A DNA stretch of 32,546 bases, from contig JAGFJG010000111.1 of the NCBI GenBank assembly GCA_024102915.1, positions 1-32,546 of the forward strand. The letters are read 5' to 3'. Positions 8,399-16,546 of this stretch are shown here, piece after piece. Under the pieces are notes generated by a model. That model did no database searches and had not been told where the DNA came from. It was given only the letters and a program-made list of their open reading frames with translations. How positions within the stretch are numbered: position 1 is the first letter of the stretch; the number at the start of each line of letters is the position of its first letter. Both the position numbers and the translations under genes were made by a program. Source of the DNA: Caldilineales bacterium. Its GTDB lineage: Bacteria; Chloroflexota; Anaerolineae; J102.

Positions 8399-9259
8399 AT
8401 GTTTGAACAATTGCTGGCATCCATGACCGACGGCATGTTGGTGGGTGTGGTTTACGGCCTGGCCGCAATGGGTCTGACCCTGATTTTCGGCGTGATGAAT
8501 GTCATCAACCTGGCTCATGGCCCCATCATCGCCCTGGGTATGTTCGGCGTCTATCTCAGCTACACCCTTCTTGGCCTGAACCCCTTCATCGGCTTGATTC
8601 TGGTGGCGATCATGGGCCTCATCCTGGGCGTCATCATCTACATCGCTGCCGTCCACCGTGTCATCGATGCGCCACACCTCTCCAGCCTGCTCTCCACCTT
8701 CTCGGTGAATATGATCATCATCGGGATCGGCACGGCGGTTTTCTCGACTTCCTTCCGCAACGTGGATTATAGCCTGGGCATCATCGTCATAGGCCCAATC
8801 ACCGTTCCGGGCACCCGCCTGACCTCAGCCATCCTGGCCCTGCTGGTAACGGCGCTGCTTTATCTCTTTCTCAACAGGACGCGTCCGGGCAAGTACATCC
8901 GGGCCGTCGCCGACAACCGAGCTTCGGCCGGATTGATGGGCATCCCCTCCACCCGCGTGCTGGCCATGAGTTTTGGCATTGGCACGGCGCTGGCAGCCGT
9001 GGCCGGCGGACTCATTGCCATGGCCCTGCCTTTCACCATCCTTTCCGGCGGCACCTATGAGTTGAAGAGTTTCGTCATCGTCGTCCTGGGCGGCCTCGGC
9101 AATCCTTTGGGTGCGCTGCTAGGAGGCATTATCCTCGGACTGATCGAAGGTCTGGTGCCGGTGTTCATGAAGGTGACATGGGTGCCTGTGCTCGAATTCG
9201 TGCTCTTCATCCTCATCCTGTTGGTTCGTCCCCAAGGCCTTTTCGGAGCGAGAAAATGA
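8399..9259 (+). CDS. livH: Branched-chain amino-acid-type ABC transporter permease, LivH family
   Basis: This 286-residue, very hydrophobic protein has about eight membrane segments. It opens with GLAAMGLTLIFGVMNVINLAHG, the hallmark N-terminal block of LivH-type permeases. The EAA-like loop region lies near GLMGIPSTRVLAMSFGIG (about 180-197), and the family's LVRPQGLFG motif closes the protein. It would form half of the transmembrane channel with LivM. GGAGG lies 7 nt before the ATG. The receptor gene is 76 nt upstream across a strong hairpin, and the stop overlaps the livM start as ATGA (9256-9259). Confidence 0.93.
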   Translation: MFEQLLASMTDGMLVGVVYGLAAMGLTLIFGVMNVINLAHGPIIALGMFGVYLSYTLLGLNPFIGLILVAIMGLILGVIIYIAAVHRVIDAPHLSSLLSTFSVNMIIIGIGTAVFSTSFRNVDYSLGIIVIGPITVPGTRLTSAILALLVTALLYLFLNRTRPGKYIRAVADNRASAGLMGIPSTRVLAMSFGIGTALAAVAGGLIAMALPFTILSGGTYELKSFVIVVLGGLGNPLGALLGGIILGLIEGLVPVFMKVTWVPVLEFVLFILILLVRPQGLFGARK

Positions 9260-10239
9260 GAGTCCTACGTAATCCCGGTTTCTGGATCGACGTGGGCCTG
9301 GTGCTCCTGTTTATCATCTGGGGCGCATCGGGCGGGGCCAGCCGCCGCGAAACATGGTTCACCGTCCTGCTCTTTGTCGGCCTGGCATCGAGCCTGAACA
9401 TCCTGCTGGGTTACACCGGCTATGTCAGCTTCGGTCACATCGTCTTCTTCGGATTCGGAGGTTATATCGGCTTCTTCCTGATCTCGGAAATGGGCTGGAA
9501 CCTGGGCCTGGCAGCTCTGGTCGGCGGCCTCGTCTCCGGGGTTCTCGCCCTATTGCTGGGTCTGGCCATTCTGCGACTGCGAGGCGCTTACTTCGCCCTG
9601 GCTACTATCGGCATTAACGAAGCCATGAAGGCGCTCGTCGTCAACATCCCTCTGCTCGGCGGCCCCAACGGCATGCGTCTCAACTTCAGCGTCTATCGCG
9701 ACTATGGAGGCGCGGCGAACGCCTTGTGGATTATCTACGTGAGTGTCGCGGCAATTACCCTGATCACCGTCATCACCAGTTTCGTCGTCAAGAAGTCGAA
9801 GTTCGGCCTAGGATTGATGGCCATCCGCGAGGACGAAGATGCCGCCGAGGTGATGGGCGTTATCGCCCCTCGATCGAAGACCTGGGCTTATGTGCTTTCG
9901 GCCATTTTCCCCGGCATCCTCGGCGTGTTGTTCTTCTTCAAACAAGGCATCATCGAACCGGGCAGCGCTTTTCGCCTGCACATGTCGATCGAACTGCTGG
10001 TCATGGTCATGTTGGGTGGACAGGGCACGGTGCTTGGGCCTATCCTTGGCGCAGCCGTTTATCAGGGACTTCGCGGCACGCTGCTTACCAGTGACCTGAC
10101 CCTGGCGGGATTGAAGATCAAAGACATTCAGTTGGCGGTGGCGGGCGTGCTGCTGCTGCTGATCGTGTTGTTCATCCCCAGTGGCGCCGTCGGCTGGCTG
10201 CGTTCGAGATCAAGCTTCTTGCGGAGGGTGCTGGAATGA
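9256..10239 (+). CDS. livM: Branched-chain amino-acid-type ABC transporter permease, LivM family
   Basis: The 327-residue integral membrane protein contains GYTGYVSFGHIVFFGFGGY (about 54-72), the LivM signature block, and a cytoplasmic loop GLMAIREDEDAAEVMGV (about 192-208) that contacts the ATPase. It pairs with LivH to form the channel. ATG 9256 overlaps the livH stop and has GGAG 7 nt upstream; longer in-frame starts lie inside livH. Its own stop overlaps the livG ATG (ATGA at 10236-10239), so the permease and ATPase genes are translationally coupled. Confidence 0.93.
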   Translation: MRVLRNPGFWIDVGLVLLFIIWGASGGASRRETWFTVLLFVGLASSLNILLGYTGYVSFGHIVFFGFGGYIGFFLISEMGWNLGLAALVGGLVSGVLALLLGLAILRLRGAYFALATIGINEAMKALVVNIPLLGGPNGMRLNFSVYRDYGGAANALWIIYVSVAAITLITVITSFVVKKSKFGLGLMAIREDEDAAEVMGVIAPRSKTWAYVLSAIFPGILGVLFFFKQGIIEPGSAFRLHMSIELLVMVMLGGQGTVLGPILGAAVYQGLRGTLLTSDLTLAGLKIKDIQLAVAGVLLLLIVLFIPSGAVGWLRSRSSFLRRVLE

Positions 10240-10988
10240 TCCTGCAAGTCAACAATGTCACCAAACGCTTCGGCGGATTGACCGCAGTCAACCATGTCAC
10301 GTTCGACCTGCCCGAAGGCCAAATCTTGGGGCTGATCGGCCCCAACGGCGCTGGCAAGACCACGCTTTTCAACTGCATCAACGGCGTCTATCCGCCCACC
10401 GAAGGCGCTGTTACGTTTCGCGGTACCGTGCTTACGGGGCTGCCGACCTACAAGGTCGCCGATCTGGGCCTATCTCGCACGCATCAGATCGTGCGCCCGC
10501 TCAATGACCTGACCGTGCTGGAGAATGTGATGGTCGGGGCCTGCTATGGGCAGGAGAATCACCGGTTGGGTGAAGCCGAATCCATCGCCCACGAGGTGCT
10601 CGAATTCGTGGGCCTGACGTCTCGAACCGGCCAACTGGCAGGCAGCCTGAATGTGGCTCAGAAAAAGCGCCTGGAACTGGCCCGCGCTTTGGCGGCTCGT
10701 CCCTACCTGTTGTTGTTGGATGAGGTTTTGGCCGGGCTGAACACAACCGAGGTCAGCAAGATGGTCGATACGATCCGCCAGATCCGTGACCAGGGCGTGA
10801 CCATCATCATGATCGAGCACATCATGCACGCAATCATGAATGTCTCGGACCGGGTGATCGTACTGAACTACGGCGAGCTTATCGCCGAGGGTTCGCCCGC
10901 CGAAGTCTCAGAGAATCCGCAGGTGATCGAAGCCTATCTGGGCGATCCTGAATTGGCCGAACGCCTGCTGGAAGAGGAGAGAGGTTAG
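10236..10988 (+). CDS. livG: Branched-chain amino-acid-type ABC transporter ATPase, LivG family
   Basis: This is a 250-residue ATPase. Walker A is GPNGAGKTT (35-43), a Q-loop region lies in SRTHQIVRPLNDLTVLENV, Walker B is LLLLDEV (about 160-166) and the H-loop is MIEHIM. It ends with the LivG-like YLGDPE segment. The ABC signature is degenerate: where most ATPases read LSGGQ, this one reads LNVAQKKRLELARAL (about 138-152). Related LivG proteins also diverge here, so this need not mean loss of activity, and LivF next door keeps a canonical signature, giving an asymmetric ATPase pair. The start overlaps the livM stop. Confidence 0.93.
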   Translation: MILQVNNVTKRFGGLTAVNHVTFDLPEGQILGLIGPNGAGKTTLFNCINGVYPPTEGAVTFRGTVLTGLPTYKVADLGLSRTHQIVRPLNDLTVLENVMVGACYGQENHRLGEAESIAHEVLEFVGLTSRTGQLAGSLNVAQKKRLELARALAARPYLLLLDEVLAGLNTTEVSKMVDTIRQIRDQGVTIIMIEHIMHAIMNVSDRVIVLNYGELIAEGSPAEVSENPQVIEAYLGDPELAERLLEEERG

Positions 10989-10989
10989 C

Positions 10990-11700
10990 ATGGCATTACT
11001 TGAAGTGCGAAACGTCACATCCGGTTACGGAGAATTACAGATACTCTGGGGCGTCGATATGGCGCTGGAAGAAGGCGTGCTGACAACCCTGGTCGGCTCC
11101 AACGGCTCCGGCAAAACCACCTTGTTGCGCAGCATCGTCGGGCAGCTTAAGCCCTGGCAAGGACAGGTGTTTTTCAAGGGCGAAGAGATCACCAAATTGC
11201 CGCCGCATGCCAAAGCGGAGTTGGGGTTGATCATGGTGCCTGAAGGCAGACAGTTGTTCACGACCATGACCGTGCGCGAAAATTTGGAGATGGGAGCCAC
11301 CCCCAAACACAGTCGGGCGCAAATGGCTGAAAATCTGGACCGGGTGTTCGAGATTTTCCCCCGCATGAAAGAGCGTGCGGATCAGAAGGCCGGCACTCTC
11401 AGCGGCGGCGAGCAACAGATGCTGGCTGTCGGTCGCGGCATCATGTCGGAACCAACCATTCTCATGATCGATGAGCTTTCACTCGGCCTGGCACCGGTGC
11501 TCACCCTCGATCTGTTCCAGTCTCTCCGCAGACTAAAACGCGAGGGCATCACCATTCTGCTGGTCGAGCAGAACGTGCGCATGGCGCTCAAAGTCGCGGA
11601 CTACGGCTATGTGCTGAGCGAAGGCAAGGTCGATCTTCATGGTCTGTGCACCGAGGTGGAGAACAACGAAGAAGTGCGTCGTTCTTATCTGGGCATCTGA
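10990..11700 (+). CDS. livF: Branched-chain amino-acid-type ABC transporter ATPase, LivF family
   Basis: This is a 236-residue ATPase with Walker A GSNGSGKTT (36-44), the LivF-typical VPEGRQLFTTMTVRENL segment, signature LSGGEQQMLAVGRG (about 137-150), Walker B ILMIDEL and H-loop VEQN. The last is an Asn-containing variant normal for LivF (VEQN instead of VTHD). It pairs with LivG to drive import. ATG 10990 lies 1 nt after the livG stop with GAGAGG 5 nt upstream. It is the last gene of the operon, and a GC-rich hairpin follows at 11727. Confidence 0.94.
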   Translation: MALLEVRNVTSGYGELQILWGVDMALEEGVLTTLVGSNGSGKTTLLRSIVGQLKPWQGQVFFKGEEITKLPPHAKAELGLIMVPEGRQLFTTMTVRENLEMGATPKHSRAQMAENLDRVFEIFPRMKERADQKAGTLSGGEQQMLAVGRGIMSEPTILMIDELSLGLAPVLTLDLFQSLRRLKREGITILLVEQNVRMALKVADYGYVLSEGKVDLHGLCTEVENNEEVRRSYLGI

Positions 11701-11726
11701 CCCAACCACCTTGTGCGTATCGGTAA

Positions 11727-11757
11727 CGCCACCGGCGACGGCCCTCTGCCGGTGGCG
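11727..11757 (+). terminator. GC-rich hairpin ending the liv operon
   Basis: CGCCACCGGC (11727-11736) and GCCGGTGGCG (11748-11757) form a perfect 10-bp stem with an 11-nt loop, 26 nt after the livF stop. No T-run follows, so it is an atypical terminator or a 3'-stabilising stem. Confidence 0.55.
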
Positions 11758-11834
11758 GCCGATATTGTAGAAGCATCGAATCCACAGATTTCGCCGATGA
11801 CGCAGATTGTTCTTCTTCCAACCATCTGCAATTT

Positions 11835-11869
11835 AAAAAAACGACCACCGTTTGATGCGATGGTCGTTT
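11835..11869 (-). terminator. Rho-independent terminator of ssb
   Basis: Read on the minus strand, AAACGACCA and TGGTCGTTT (11861-11869 and 11839-11847) form a 9-bp stem with a 13-nt loop. The second arm runs into seven T residues (complement of 11835-11841). It lies 33 nt past the ssb stop. Confidence 0.8.
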
Positions 11870-11901
11870 CGTTTACAGATTCAGTTGCCGGTTCGTCAGG
11901 A

Positions 11902-12303
11902 CTAGAAGGGGATTTCCTCTTCTTCCAAGCCGCCACGGTCGCGAAGGGTATTGTCGTCATCATAGCTGGCTGACTGGCTGCCCCTGGGCATGAACTGTAC
12001 ATTGCGGGCGTTCAGTTCCAGGCTCGCCCGTGGCTGGCCGTCCTGGCCCGTGAAAGCGCTGGCATCCACATCGCCTTCAACTAAAACCAGGCTACCCTTG
12101 TTAAGATACTGATTACATATCTCGGCCAGTTTGCCCCAGGCGGAAACGCGGAACCAGGTGGTCTTCTCTTGCTGCTGGCCGTCCTGGCCGGTCCATCGGC
12201 GTGAGGTTGCCACACTAAAACTAGTCACTGCTTGCCCACTGGGCGTGTAACGCATCTCGGGGTCTCGGCCCAAATGTCCTATTACGATTGTCTTCTGATA
12301 CAT
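11902..12303 (-). CDS. ssb: Single-stranded DNA-binding protein
   Basis: This 133-residue SSB has an N-terminal OB-fold (about 1-105) opening VIGHLGRDPEMRYTPSGQ, the TTWFRVSAWGKLAE core strand and the LVLVEGDV strand. A short low-complexity spacer ends in the acidic tip EEEEIPF, the conserved site that recruits repair and replication partners. It coats single-stranded DNA in replication, recombination and repair. The length is short but normal for a monocistronic SSB. AGGAAGG lies 7 nt before the ATG, a consensus promoter lies upstream and a rho-independent terminator downstream, so it forms its own transcription unit rather than the common rpsF-ssb-rpsR arrangement. Confidence 0.96.
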   Translation of the reverse strand: MYQKTIVIGHLGRDPEMRYTPSGQAVTSFSVATSRRWTGQDGQQQEKTTWFRVSAWGKLAEICNQYLNKGSLVLVEGDVDASAFTGQDGQPRASLELNARNVQFMPRGSQSASYDDDNTLRDRGGLEEEEIPF

Positions 12304-12361
12304 CTCAATACCTTCCTGTTGTGAGTTCTTGCCTGTGGCAATCCGATTTTACGATGCTGGT

Positions 12362-12391
12362 AGTATACTCTTAATGCGCGGTTTTTGTCAA
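12362..12391 (-). promoter_or_regulatory. Sigma70-type promoter of ssb
   Basis: On the minus strand TTGACA (12386-12391) and TATACT (12362-12367) are separated by 18 nt, close to the full consensus. A start near 12355 leaves a leader of about 50 nt that carries the ribosome-binding site at 12311-12317. Confidence 0.8.
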
Positions 12392-12455
12392 GAACAAATG
12401 TTCGGCAAAAGTGTTTTCCAATCCGTTTTGATAAGGGTTGCCAGCCGTCCTCAAT

Positions 12456-14018
12456 CTACCGCGTCGCAGCCGACTCGTTGAAAACGGTCGCCAGTAAATT
12501 ATCCACCGGCACATAGTCGTCAGTCAGTTGGATGGGGGGAACCGCAACCAGGATTTCTTCGAGTTCGGATGGCTCCAATAGCCAGCGGTCGAGTTCATGA
12601 CTCTGGTTGTTTCCGCGCAACGCCCGCAATTCTTCTAAATCGAGTGGAGAAGGCGACGCCATGACCACGTAGGTTGTGCGCGAGACGTCTCTCCAACCTT
12701 CACCGGTGGGAGCGACGTAAACATGAGGAAATGTCTGACGCAATGTGCGGACATAGGCGGCCAGGAATCGGTGCTCCGTGCCATCGATTAGATTGACCAG
12801 ATAGACGCCCTCGTCGGAGAGATGTGCGCGCACCAGTTGATTGAATTCGTGCGTGGTCAGATGATAGGGCACGGAATAGTCGTTGAAGGCGTCGCCGAGC
12901 ACCAGATCATAATGAACGTCCGGGTTCAGATTGATGAAGAACTGGCGGGCGTCTTCGTTGATACTACGAATGCTGGTATCCGGCTGCAAGCCGAGCACGC
13001 TGTAAGCGGTTTGGGTTACCGCCGGATCGATCTCGACGACGTCGATCACGGTCTGGGGATAGACGGCCTCCAGATATTTGGGGAAGGTGTATCCGCCGCC
13101 GCCAATAAAAAGCGCTTTCGGCCTGCTTATTCGCTGCATCAGATATTCGCTGGCTTCGGCATACATTTGCTCATAGCCGTAGACGAGTTTGGTGGGGTCA
13201 TCCAGAGAGGTATAGCTATGCACCAGGCGGTCGAGGGCCAGCACCCGCACCAGGCTGCCGTCGTCCTGCTCTTTGTCGTAGACTTTGATGCAGAAGTAGT
13301 TCGTTTCCCGCCAGCATGGCCCCTGGCGCAAAGCCTGAACCGGCGGAACAACCACGAATATCACGACCAGCACAATCGCAATGATCTGCCAGCGCCAGCC
13401 TTTTCGCCATTGCCCCAATAGGATCCCCAGAATGATCAGCACGGCTCCGACCACGAGCAGAATGGTGCTTGTGCCAAACCAGGAGATCAGAAAGAAGCCG
13501 GTGAGGAATGTGCCGGCGATGCTGCCGGCGGCGGATGAGGCGTAGATTTTGCCCACGACATCCCCGGTGTTGTGCAGGTCCCGCAGCGTCAGTTTGACGA
13601 CGATTGGGGAGATGCAGCCCAGGATGACGCTGGGCAATAGGAATACGGCCGCCACGAAAAACAACACACTCACGATCAGCGGCCAACTGGGCGGCGTGCC
13701 CCAATCGCCGACGAGATTGACCGTGAACAAGATGCTGAAGGTCGCCAGCCCGGACGCGATGAACAGCGCCCCCAGAAGCTGACGTGAAGCCCGGCTATCG
13801 GCCAGTTTACCGCCGATGTAGTTTCCCAGGCTGATGCCCGCCAGGATCACGCCGATGACGCCCGTCCAGGTGTAGAGCGACACGCCGATGTAGGGGGCGA
13901 CCATCCGCCCGGCCACCAGCTCGATGATCATGATGCAGGCGTTGCTGATGAAGACGATCAGGTTGGGTCGCCACAGCAGGTCGGGTCTTTCGATCTGGGC
14001 GGATTCAAGTTCAGCCAT
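12456..14018 (-). CDS. Fused membrane/spermidine-synthase-like protein (MFS-type N-terminus, aminopropyltransferase-like C-terminus)
   Basis: The protein has 520 residues. The first about 230 contain seven or more hydrophobic segments, including the ELVAGRMVAPYIGVSLYTWTG block typical of fused MFS/spermidine synthase proteins. The C-terminal about 290 residues carry a Rossmann SAM-type domain: ALFIGGGGYTFPKYL, then VVEIDPAV, then NEDARQFF, and LVLGDAFNDYSVPYHL at the active-site position. Classical spermidine synthases transfer an aminopropyl group from decarboxylated SAM to putrescine. Here the YDVII-D motif is changed to YDLVLGDAFND, so the true substrate is uncertain. ATG 14018 is preferred over 14048 because GGAGGG lies 8 nt upstream. 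It overlaps the end of the glycosyltransferase gene by 8 nt, implying coupling. Confidence 0.85.
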   Translation of the reverse strand: MAELESAQIERPDLLWRPNLIVFISNACIMIIELVAGRMVAPYIGVSLYTWTGVIGVILAGISLGNYIGGKLADSRASRQLLGALFIASGLATFSILFTVNLVGDWGTPPSWPLIVSVLFFVAAVFLLPSVILGCISPIVVKLTLRDLHNTGDVVGKIYASSAAGSIAGTFLTGFFLISWFGTSTILLVVGAVLIILGILLGQWRKGWRWQIIAIVLVVIFVVVPPVQALRQGPCWRETNYFCIKVYDKEQDDGSLVRVLALDRLVHSYTSLDDPTKLVYGYEQMYAEASEYLMQRISRPKALFIGGGGYTFPKYLEAVYPQTVIDVVEIDPAVTQTAYSVLGLQPDTSIRSINEDARQFFINLNPDVHYDLVLGDAFNDYSVPYHLTTHEFNQLVRAHLSDEGVYLVNLIDGTEHRFLAAYVRTLRQTFPHVYVAPTGEGWRDVSRTTYVVMASPSPLDLEELRALRGNNQSHELDRWLLEPSELEEILVAVPPIQLTDDYVPVDNLLATVFNESAATR

Positions 14019-14877
14019 GCGCTTTTCCCTCCCGGCCCAGGATGCCATCCCGCACGCCGCGCAACCTCGCCCGCGCCGCCTCGCCCCGCCAGGCGCGCAA
14101 AGCGTCCCACACGATCCGGATATGGGCAGGCAGGGCTTTAAGCCACTGGCCTGCTGACAGATAGCGCCGGTGTAAGAGCACGGTATTTCGCCCTACGTAA
14201 TAGCTGGCGATCACGCCGCCGCCGGTGGCGCTGAGGTGATGGTAAACCCTTGCCTCCGGCGCAAACAGGGTCTTCCAACCGGCCTGATGGGCGCGCCAGG
14301 CCAGATCGACATCTTCCAGATACATGTACAGGCTTTCGTCGAACCCGCCCAATTCCTCCCACAGCGCCCGGCGGTAGGCCGCAGCCCCGCCGCAAGGCCC
14401 AAAGACCCAAACGTCGGCATCGTATTGACCATGGTCGATTTCCCAGACGCCGCGGTTGCGGGGCATGAAGTCCGGGCCGAGCATATCGCCGGCCGAGTGC
14501 AGTATGTTACGCCGGTCGAAGAGCAGCATCTTGCTGGCCGCCGCCCCAGCCTGCGGATTTTCTTCCAAGGCCTGACACAATGCTGCCAGCCAGCCCGGTT
14601 CGGCTTCCGTGTCGTTATTCAGCATCACCACCACATCAGCCGCAGCCATCTGCGCGCCCCGGTTGCTGGCGATGACGAAGCCGTAGTTGTCGTCAAAAGC
14701 CAGCACCTTCACCTCCGGAAACTCCTCACGCAGCATGGACCTCGACTCGTCGGTCGAGCCATTGTCCACGACGATGACCTCGAAATCGGGGTGCGTTTGG
14801 CGGCGCAGGCTATCCAGACACACGCGCAGGTGTCTGGCGCCATTCCAGTTGGGGATGATGACAGCGGCGGAGAGCAT
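14011..14877 (-). CDS. Family 2 glycosyltransferase (rhamnosyltransferase/WbbL-like)
   Basis: This 288-residue GT-A enzyme opens AAVIIPNWNGARHL and has the VVDNGSTDES nucleotide-binding segment (about 37-46), a divalent-metal motif NNDTE (about 87-91) and the acceptor-side ELGGFDESLYMYLEDVDLAWR block (about 172-192). It should transfer a sugar from a nucleotide donor to a cell-surface polysaccharide or lipid-linked acceptor at the cytoplasmic face of the membrane. The WNGARHL start and EDVDL motif place it near dTDP-rhamnose transferases, but the donor is not provable. No Shine-Dalgarno is seen before the ATG. It is the first gene of a two-gene minus-strand unit. Confidence 0.9.
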   Translation of the reverse strand: MLSAAVIIPNWNGARHLRVCLDSLRRQTHPDFEVIVVDNGSTDESRSMLREEFPEVKVLAFDDNYGFVIASNRGAQMAAADVVVMLNNDTEAEPGWLAALCQALEENPQAGAAASKMLLFDRRNILHSAGDMLGPDFMPRNRGVWEIDHGQYDADVWVFGPCGGAAAYRRALWEELGGFDESLYMYLEDVDLAWRAHQAGWKTLFAPEARVYHHLSATGGGVIASYYVGRNTVLLHRRYLSAGQWLKALPAHIRIVWDALRAWRGEAARARLRGVRDGILGREGKAHG

Positions 14878-15048
14878 AGAAAATGAGAGGATGAGATAGG
14901 GGAATATTTCTGACGATTGTGGTTCAGTCGTCGTGTTCTGGCAAATCTGGTTTTGGAATCACGGCCCTGTACCCTTTATCGCAAGTATGCTAGACTGCTG
15001 CCATTCCCGCCCGAACGTTCGTCTCAGGGCGTATGCTGAGCCAGTTCC
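14878..15048. other. Divergent intergenic region between GT2 and exosortase genes
   Basis: This 171-nt region must hold promoters for both directions. TATGCT occurs at 14986-14991 and again at 15032-15037 as possible -10 elements for the exosortase gene, but neither has a good -35. CTGACGATTG at 14912-14921 matches part of the heptamer repeat element found at 17880, possibly a decayed fragment. Confidence 0.3.
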
Positions 15049-15882
15049 TTGTCCACCTCATTTCGCCGCTCCAATCTGTTGATCTACGCCCTGACCGTCA
15101 TTGTGGGCGCGCTGGTGTTATTGCCCACTTTGCGCTGGCTGGCGAATGAATGGTGGAGCAACGATTATTATTCGCATGGGGTGCTGGTTCCGTTGGTCTC
15201 CGCCTTTTTCGCCTGGCGATTGCTGCCGCGCGGCGAACGCCGCCCCAGCAACCTCGGCCTGTTCCTGCTCGTGGCGGCGCTGGCAGTCTATCTCATCGCC
15301 CTATTCCAGCGAGCCTATTTCCTGGCGTCCTTCGGCATGATCGGCCTCTTCGCCGGCATCGTCTGGTATCTGTGGGGCGGGGCGGCATTACGACGGCTGG
15401 CTTTCCCCCTGGCTTTCCTCATCTTCATGGTGCCGCTGCCCTTTGTCGAAGCCAGCAGCCTGCCCATGGCGATGTTCACCGGCAATCTCTCATCAAAAGC
15501 GGTGCAGGCGCTAGGCATGGATGTCATCGTCAACGGCACGGCCGTCACCCTGCCAAACGCCAATCTGGTCGTGGGCGCGCAATGTTCGGGCTTACGCTCC
15601 ATCGTCGCCCTGTTCACGCTCGTCGCTGTGTTTGCCTATGTGATCGACGGCCCCTGGTACAGCAAACTGCTGATCGTGCTGGCGGCCATCCCCATCGCCA
15701 TTCTGGGCAATATGTTTCGGGTGAGTTCTCTGCTTTGGGTGGCGGATAATTGGGGCGTCGATGCCGCGTTCACCTATTACCACGATTACTCCGGCATCAT
15801 CTTCTTTCTCATCGCTTTCCTATGTCTGATATTGCTGGCGTGGCTCCTGCGCAGCCGCAATCTACGCGCCGACCTCTTGTAA
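15049..15882 (+). CDS. xrt: Exosortase (EpsH family membrane transpeptidase)
   Basis: This 277-residue polytopic membrane protein has all three conserved exosortase catalytic motifs: Cys179 in QCSGLRS, Arg224 in NMFRV and His245 in HDYSG. It also has the N-terminal YYSHG.LVPLVS block (about 40-51) typical of EpsH. Exosortases are thought to cleave a C-terminal PEP-CTERM-like tripartite signal of surface proteins, or to act with exopolysaccharide machinery. No PEP-CTERM substrate is encoded in the window. The start is uncertain: TTG 15049 is the likely first codon, without a clear Shine-Dalgarno. The 3' end overlaps the EpsI gene by 61 nt in another frame. Confidence 0.92.
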   Translation: MSTSFRRSNLLIYALTVIVGALVLLPTLRWLANEWWSNDYYSHGVLVPLVSAFFAWRLLPRGERRPSNLGLFLLVAALAVYLIALFQRAYFLASFGMIGLFAGIVWYLWGGAALRRLAFPLAFLIFMVPLPFVEASSLPMAMFTGNLSSKAVQALGMDVIVNGTAVTLPNANLVVGAQCSGLRSIVALFTLVAVFAYVIDGPWYSKLLIVLAAIPIAILGNMFRVSSLLWVADNWGVDAAFTYYHDYSGIIFFLIAFLCLILLAWLLRSRNLRADLL

Positions 15883-16517
15883 TCCTGGCGTTGTTGATGC
15901 TAGCTTTGCTCGCGGTCGGCGCGATTTATGCGCGCGATTGGTCGAGGACACGCGCAGCCGGCGGCGAACACACCTTCGTGGCCGATATCGATCGCTGGCG
16001 GCGCACGCAACGAGAGACGACGATCCAGGCTAACTACGACTTCAGTCTGAACTCCGACCTGCAGGCGCTGCCTTTGCAAGTGGGCGAATGGCAGGGCGCT
16101 GACATCCCGCAGACGAACGTGGAAGTGCTCATCCTCTTGGAGCCGGAGCAATATGTCTATCGCCGCTATGCCCGCCCCGATGGCAAATACGTGTGGCTGA
16201 GTGTGATCGGCAGTCGCCAGGCAAAATCCTTTCACTCGCCGCAGATCTGCTACAACGCCGATGGCTGGGGCACCGAAATGGCCTCGGAGCAGATAGAACT
16301 GGCGGATGGCTCGGTGTATGCCTTGCGGCTGTTGGCCCAGAAAGAGCAATGGCAGCATGTGGTTCTGTATTTCTTCCTTTATCCGAATTACACTCGTGAT
16401 ACCGAGGGCGGCACTGTGCTATTCAAGGTGACGGCCCCTCTGGAAGATTCGTTGGAAGAGACCGTGGAATTACAGAAATCTTTTGTGCGTGAATTCTTCC
16501 ACAGCGCTGGCTTGTAG
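15822..16517 (+). CDS. epsI: EpsI-domain exosortase-associated protein (DUF3485)
   Basis: This protein has up to 231 residues, with an N-terminal membrane segment (about 19-37) and then an extracytoplasmic domain containing the EpsI signature: the LPLQVGEW block (about 83-90), and FHSPQICYNADGWG with His138 and Cys143. The family accompanies or is fused to exosortases and is needed for exopolysaccharide or PEP-CTERM systems; its chemistry is not established, but the conserved His/Cys pair suggests a catalytic role. ATG 15822 overlaps the exosortase by 61 nt. In-frame GTG 15840 and ATG 15897 are alternatives, the last falling after the exosortase stop but inside the membrane helix. Adjacency to the exosortase supports the call. 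Confidence 0.88.
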   Translation: MSDIAGVAPAQPQSTRRPLVILALLMLALLAVGAIYARDWSRTRAAGGEHTFVADIDRWRRTQRETTIQANYDFSLNSDLQALPLQVGEWQGADIPQTNVEVLILLEPEQYVYRRYARPDGKYVWLSVIGSRQAKSFHSPQICYNADGWGTEMASEQIELADGSVYALRLLAQKEQWQHVVLYFFLYPNYTRDTEGGTVLFKVTAPLEDSLEETVELQKSFVREFFHSAGL

Positions 16518-16531
16518 CCCGGTGATGCTGT

Positions 16532-16540
16532 TGGTATGAT
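16532..16540 (+). promoter_or_regulatory. Extended -10 promoter predicting a leaderless message for the SCO-like gene
   Basis: TGGTATGAT fits the extended -10 form TGnTATnAT and ends exactly 6 nt before ATG 16547. Transcription from it would start at or next to the A of the ATG. No Shine-Dalgarno is present. Confidence 0.5.
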
Positions 16541-16546
16541 TGGCGC

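Noticed and set aside
7405..8436. Long minus-strand open frame (343 codons) opposite the transporter receptor gene
   Set aside because: The plus strand encodes a clear lipoprotein receptor with a strong Shine-Dalgarno; the antisense product has no motif.
11713..11973. 86-codon plus-strand frame between livF and ssb
   Set aside because: It runs through two hairpins and into the antisense of ssb, with no ribosome-binding site or homology.
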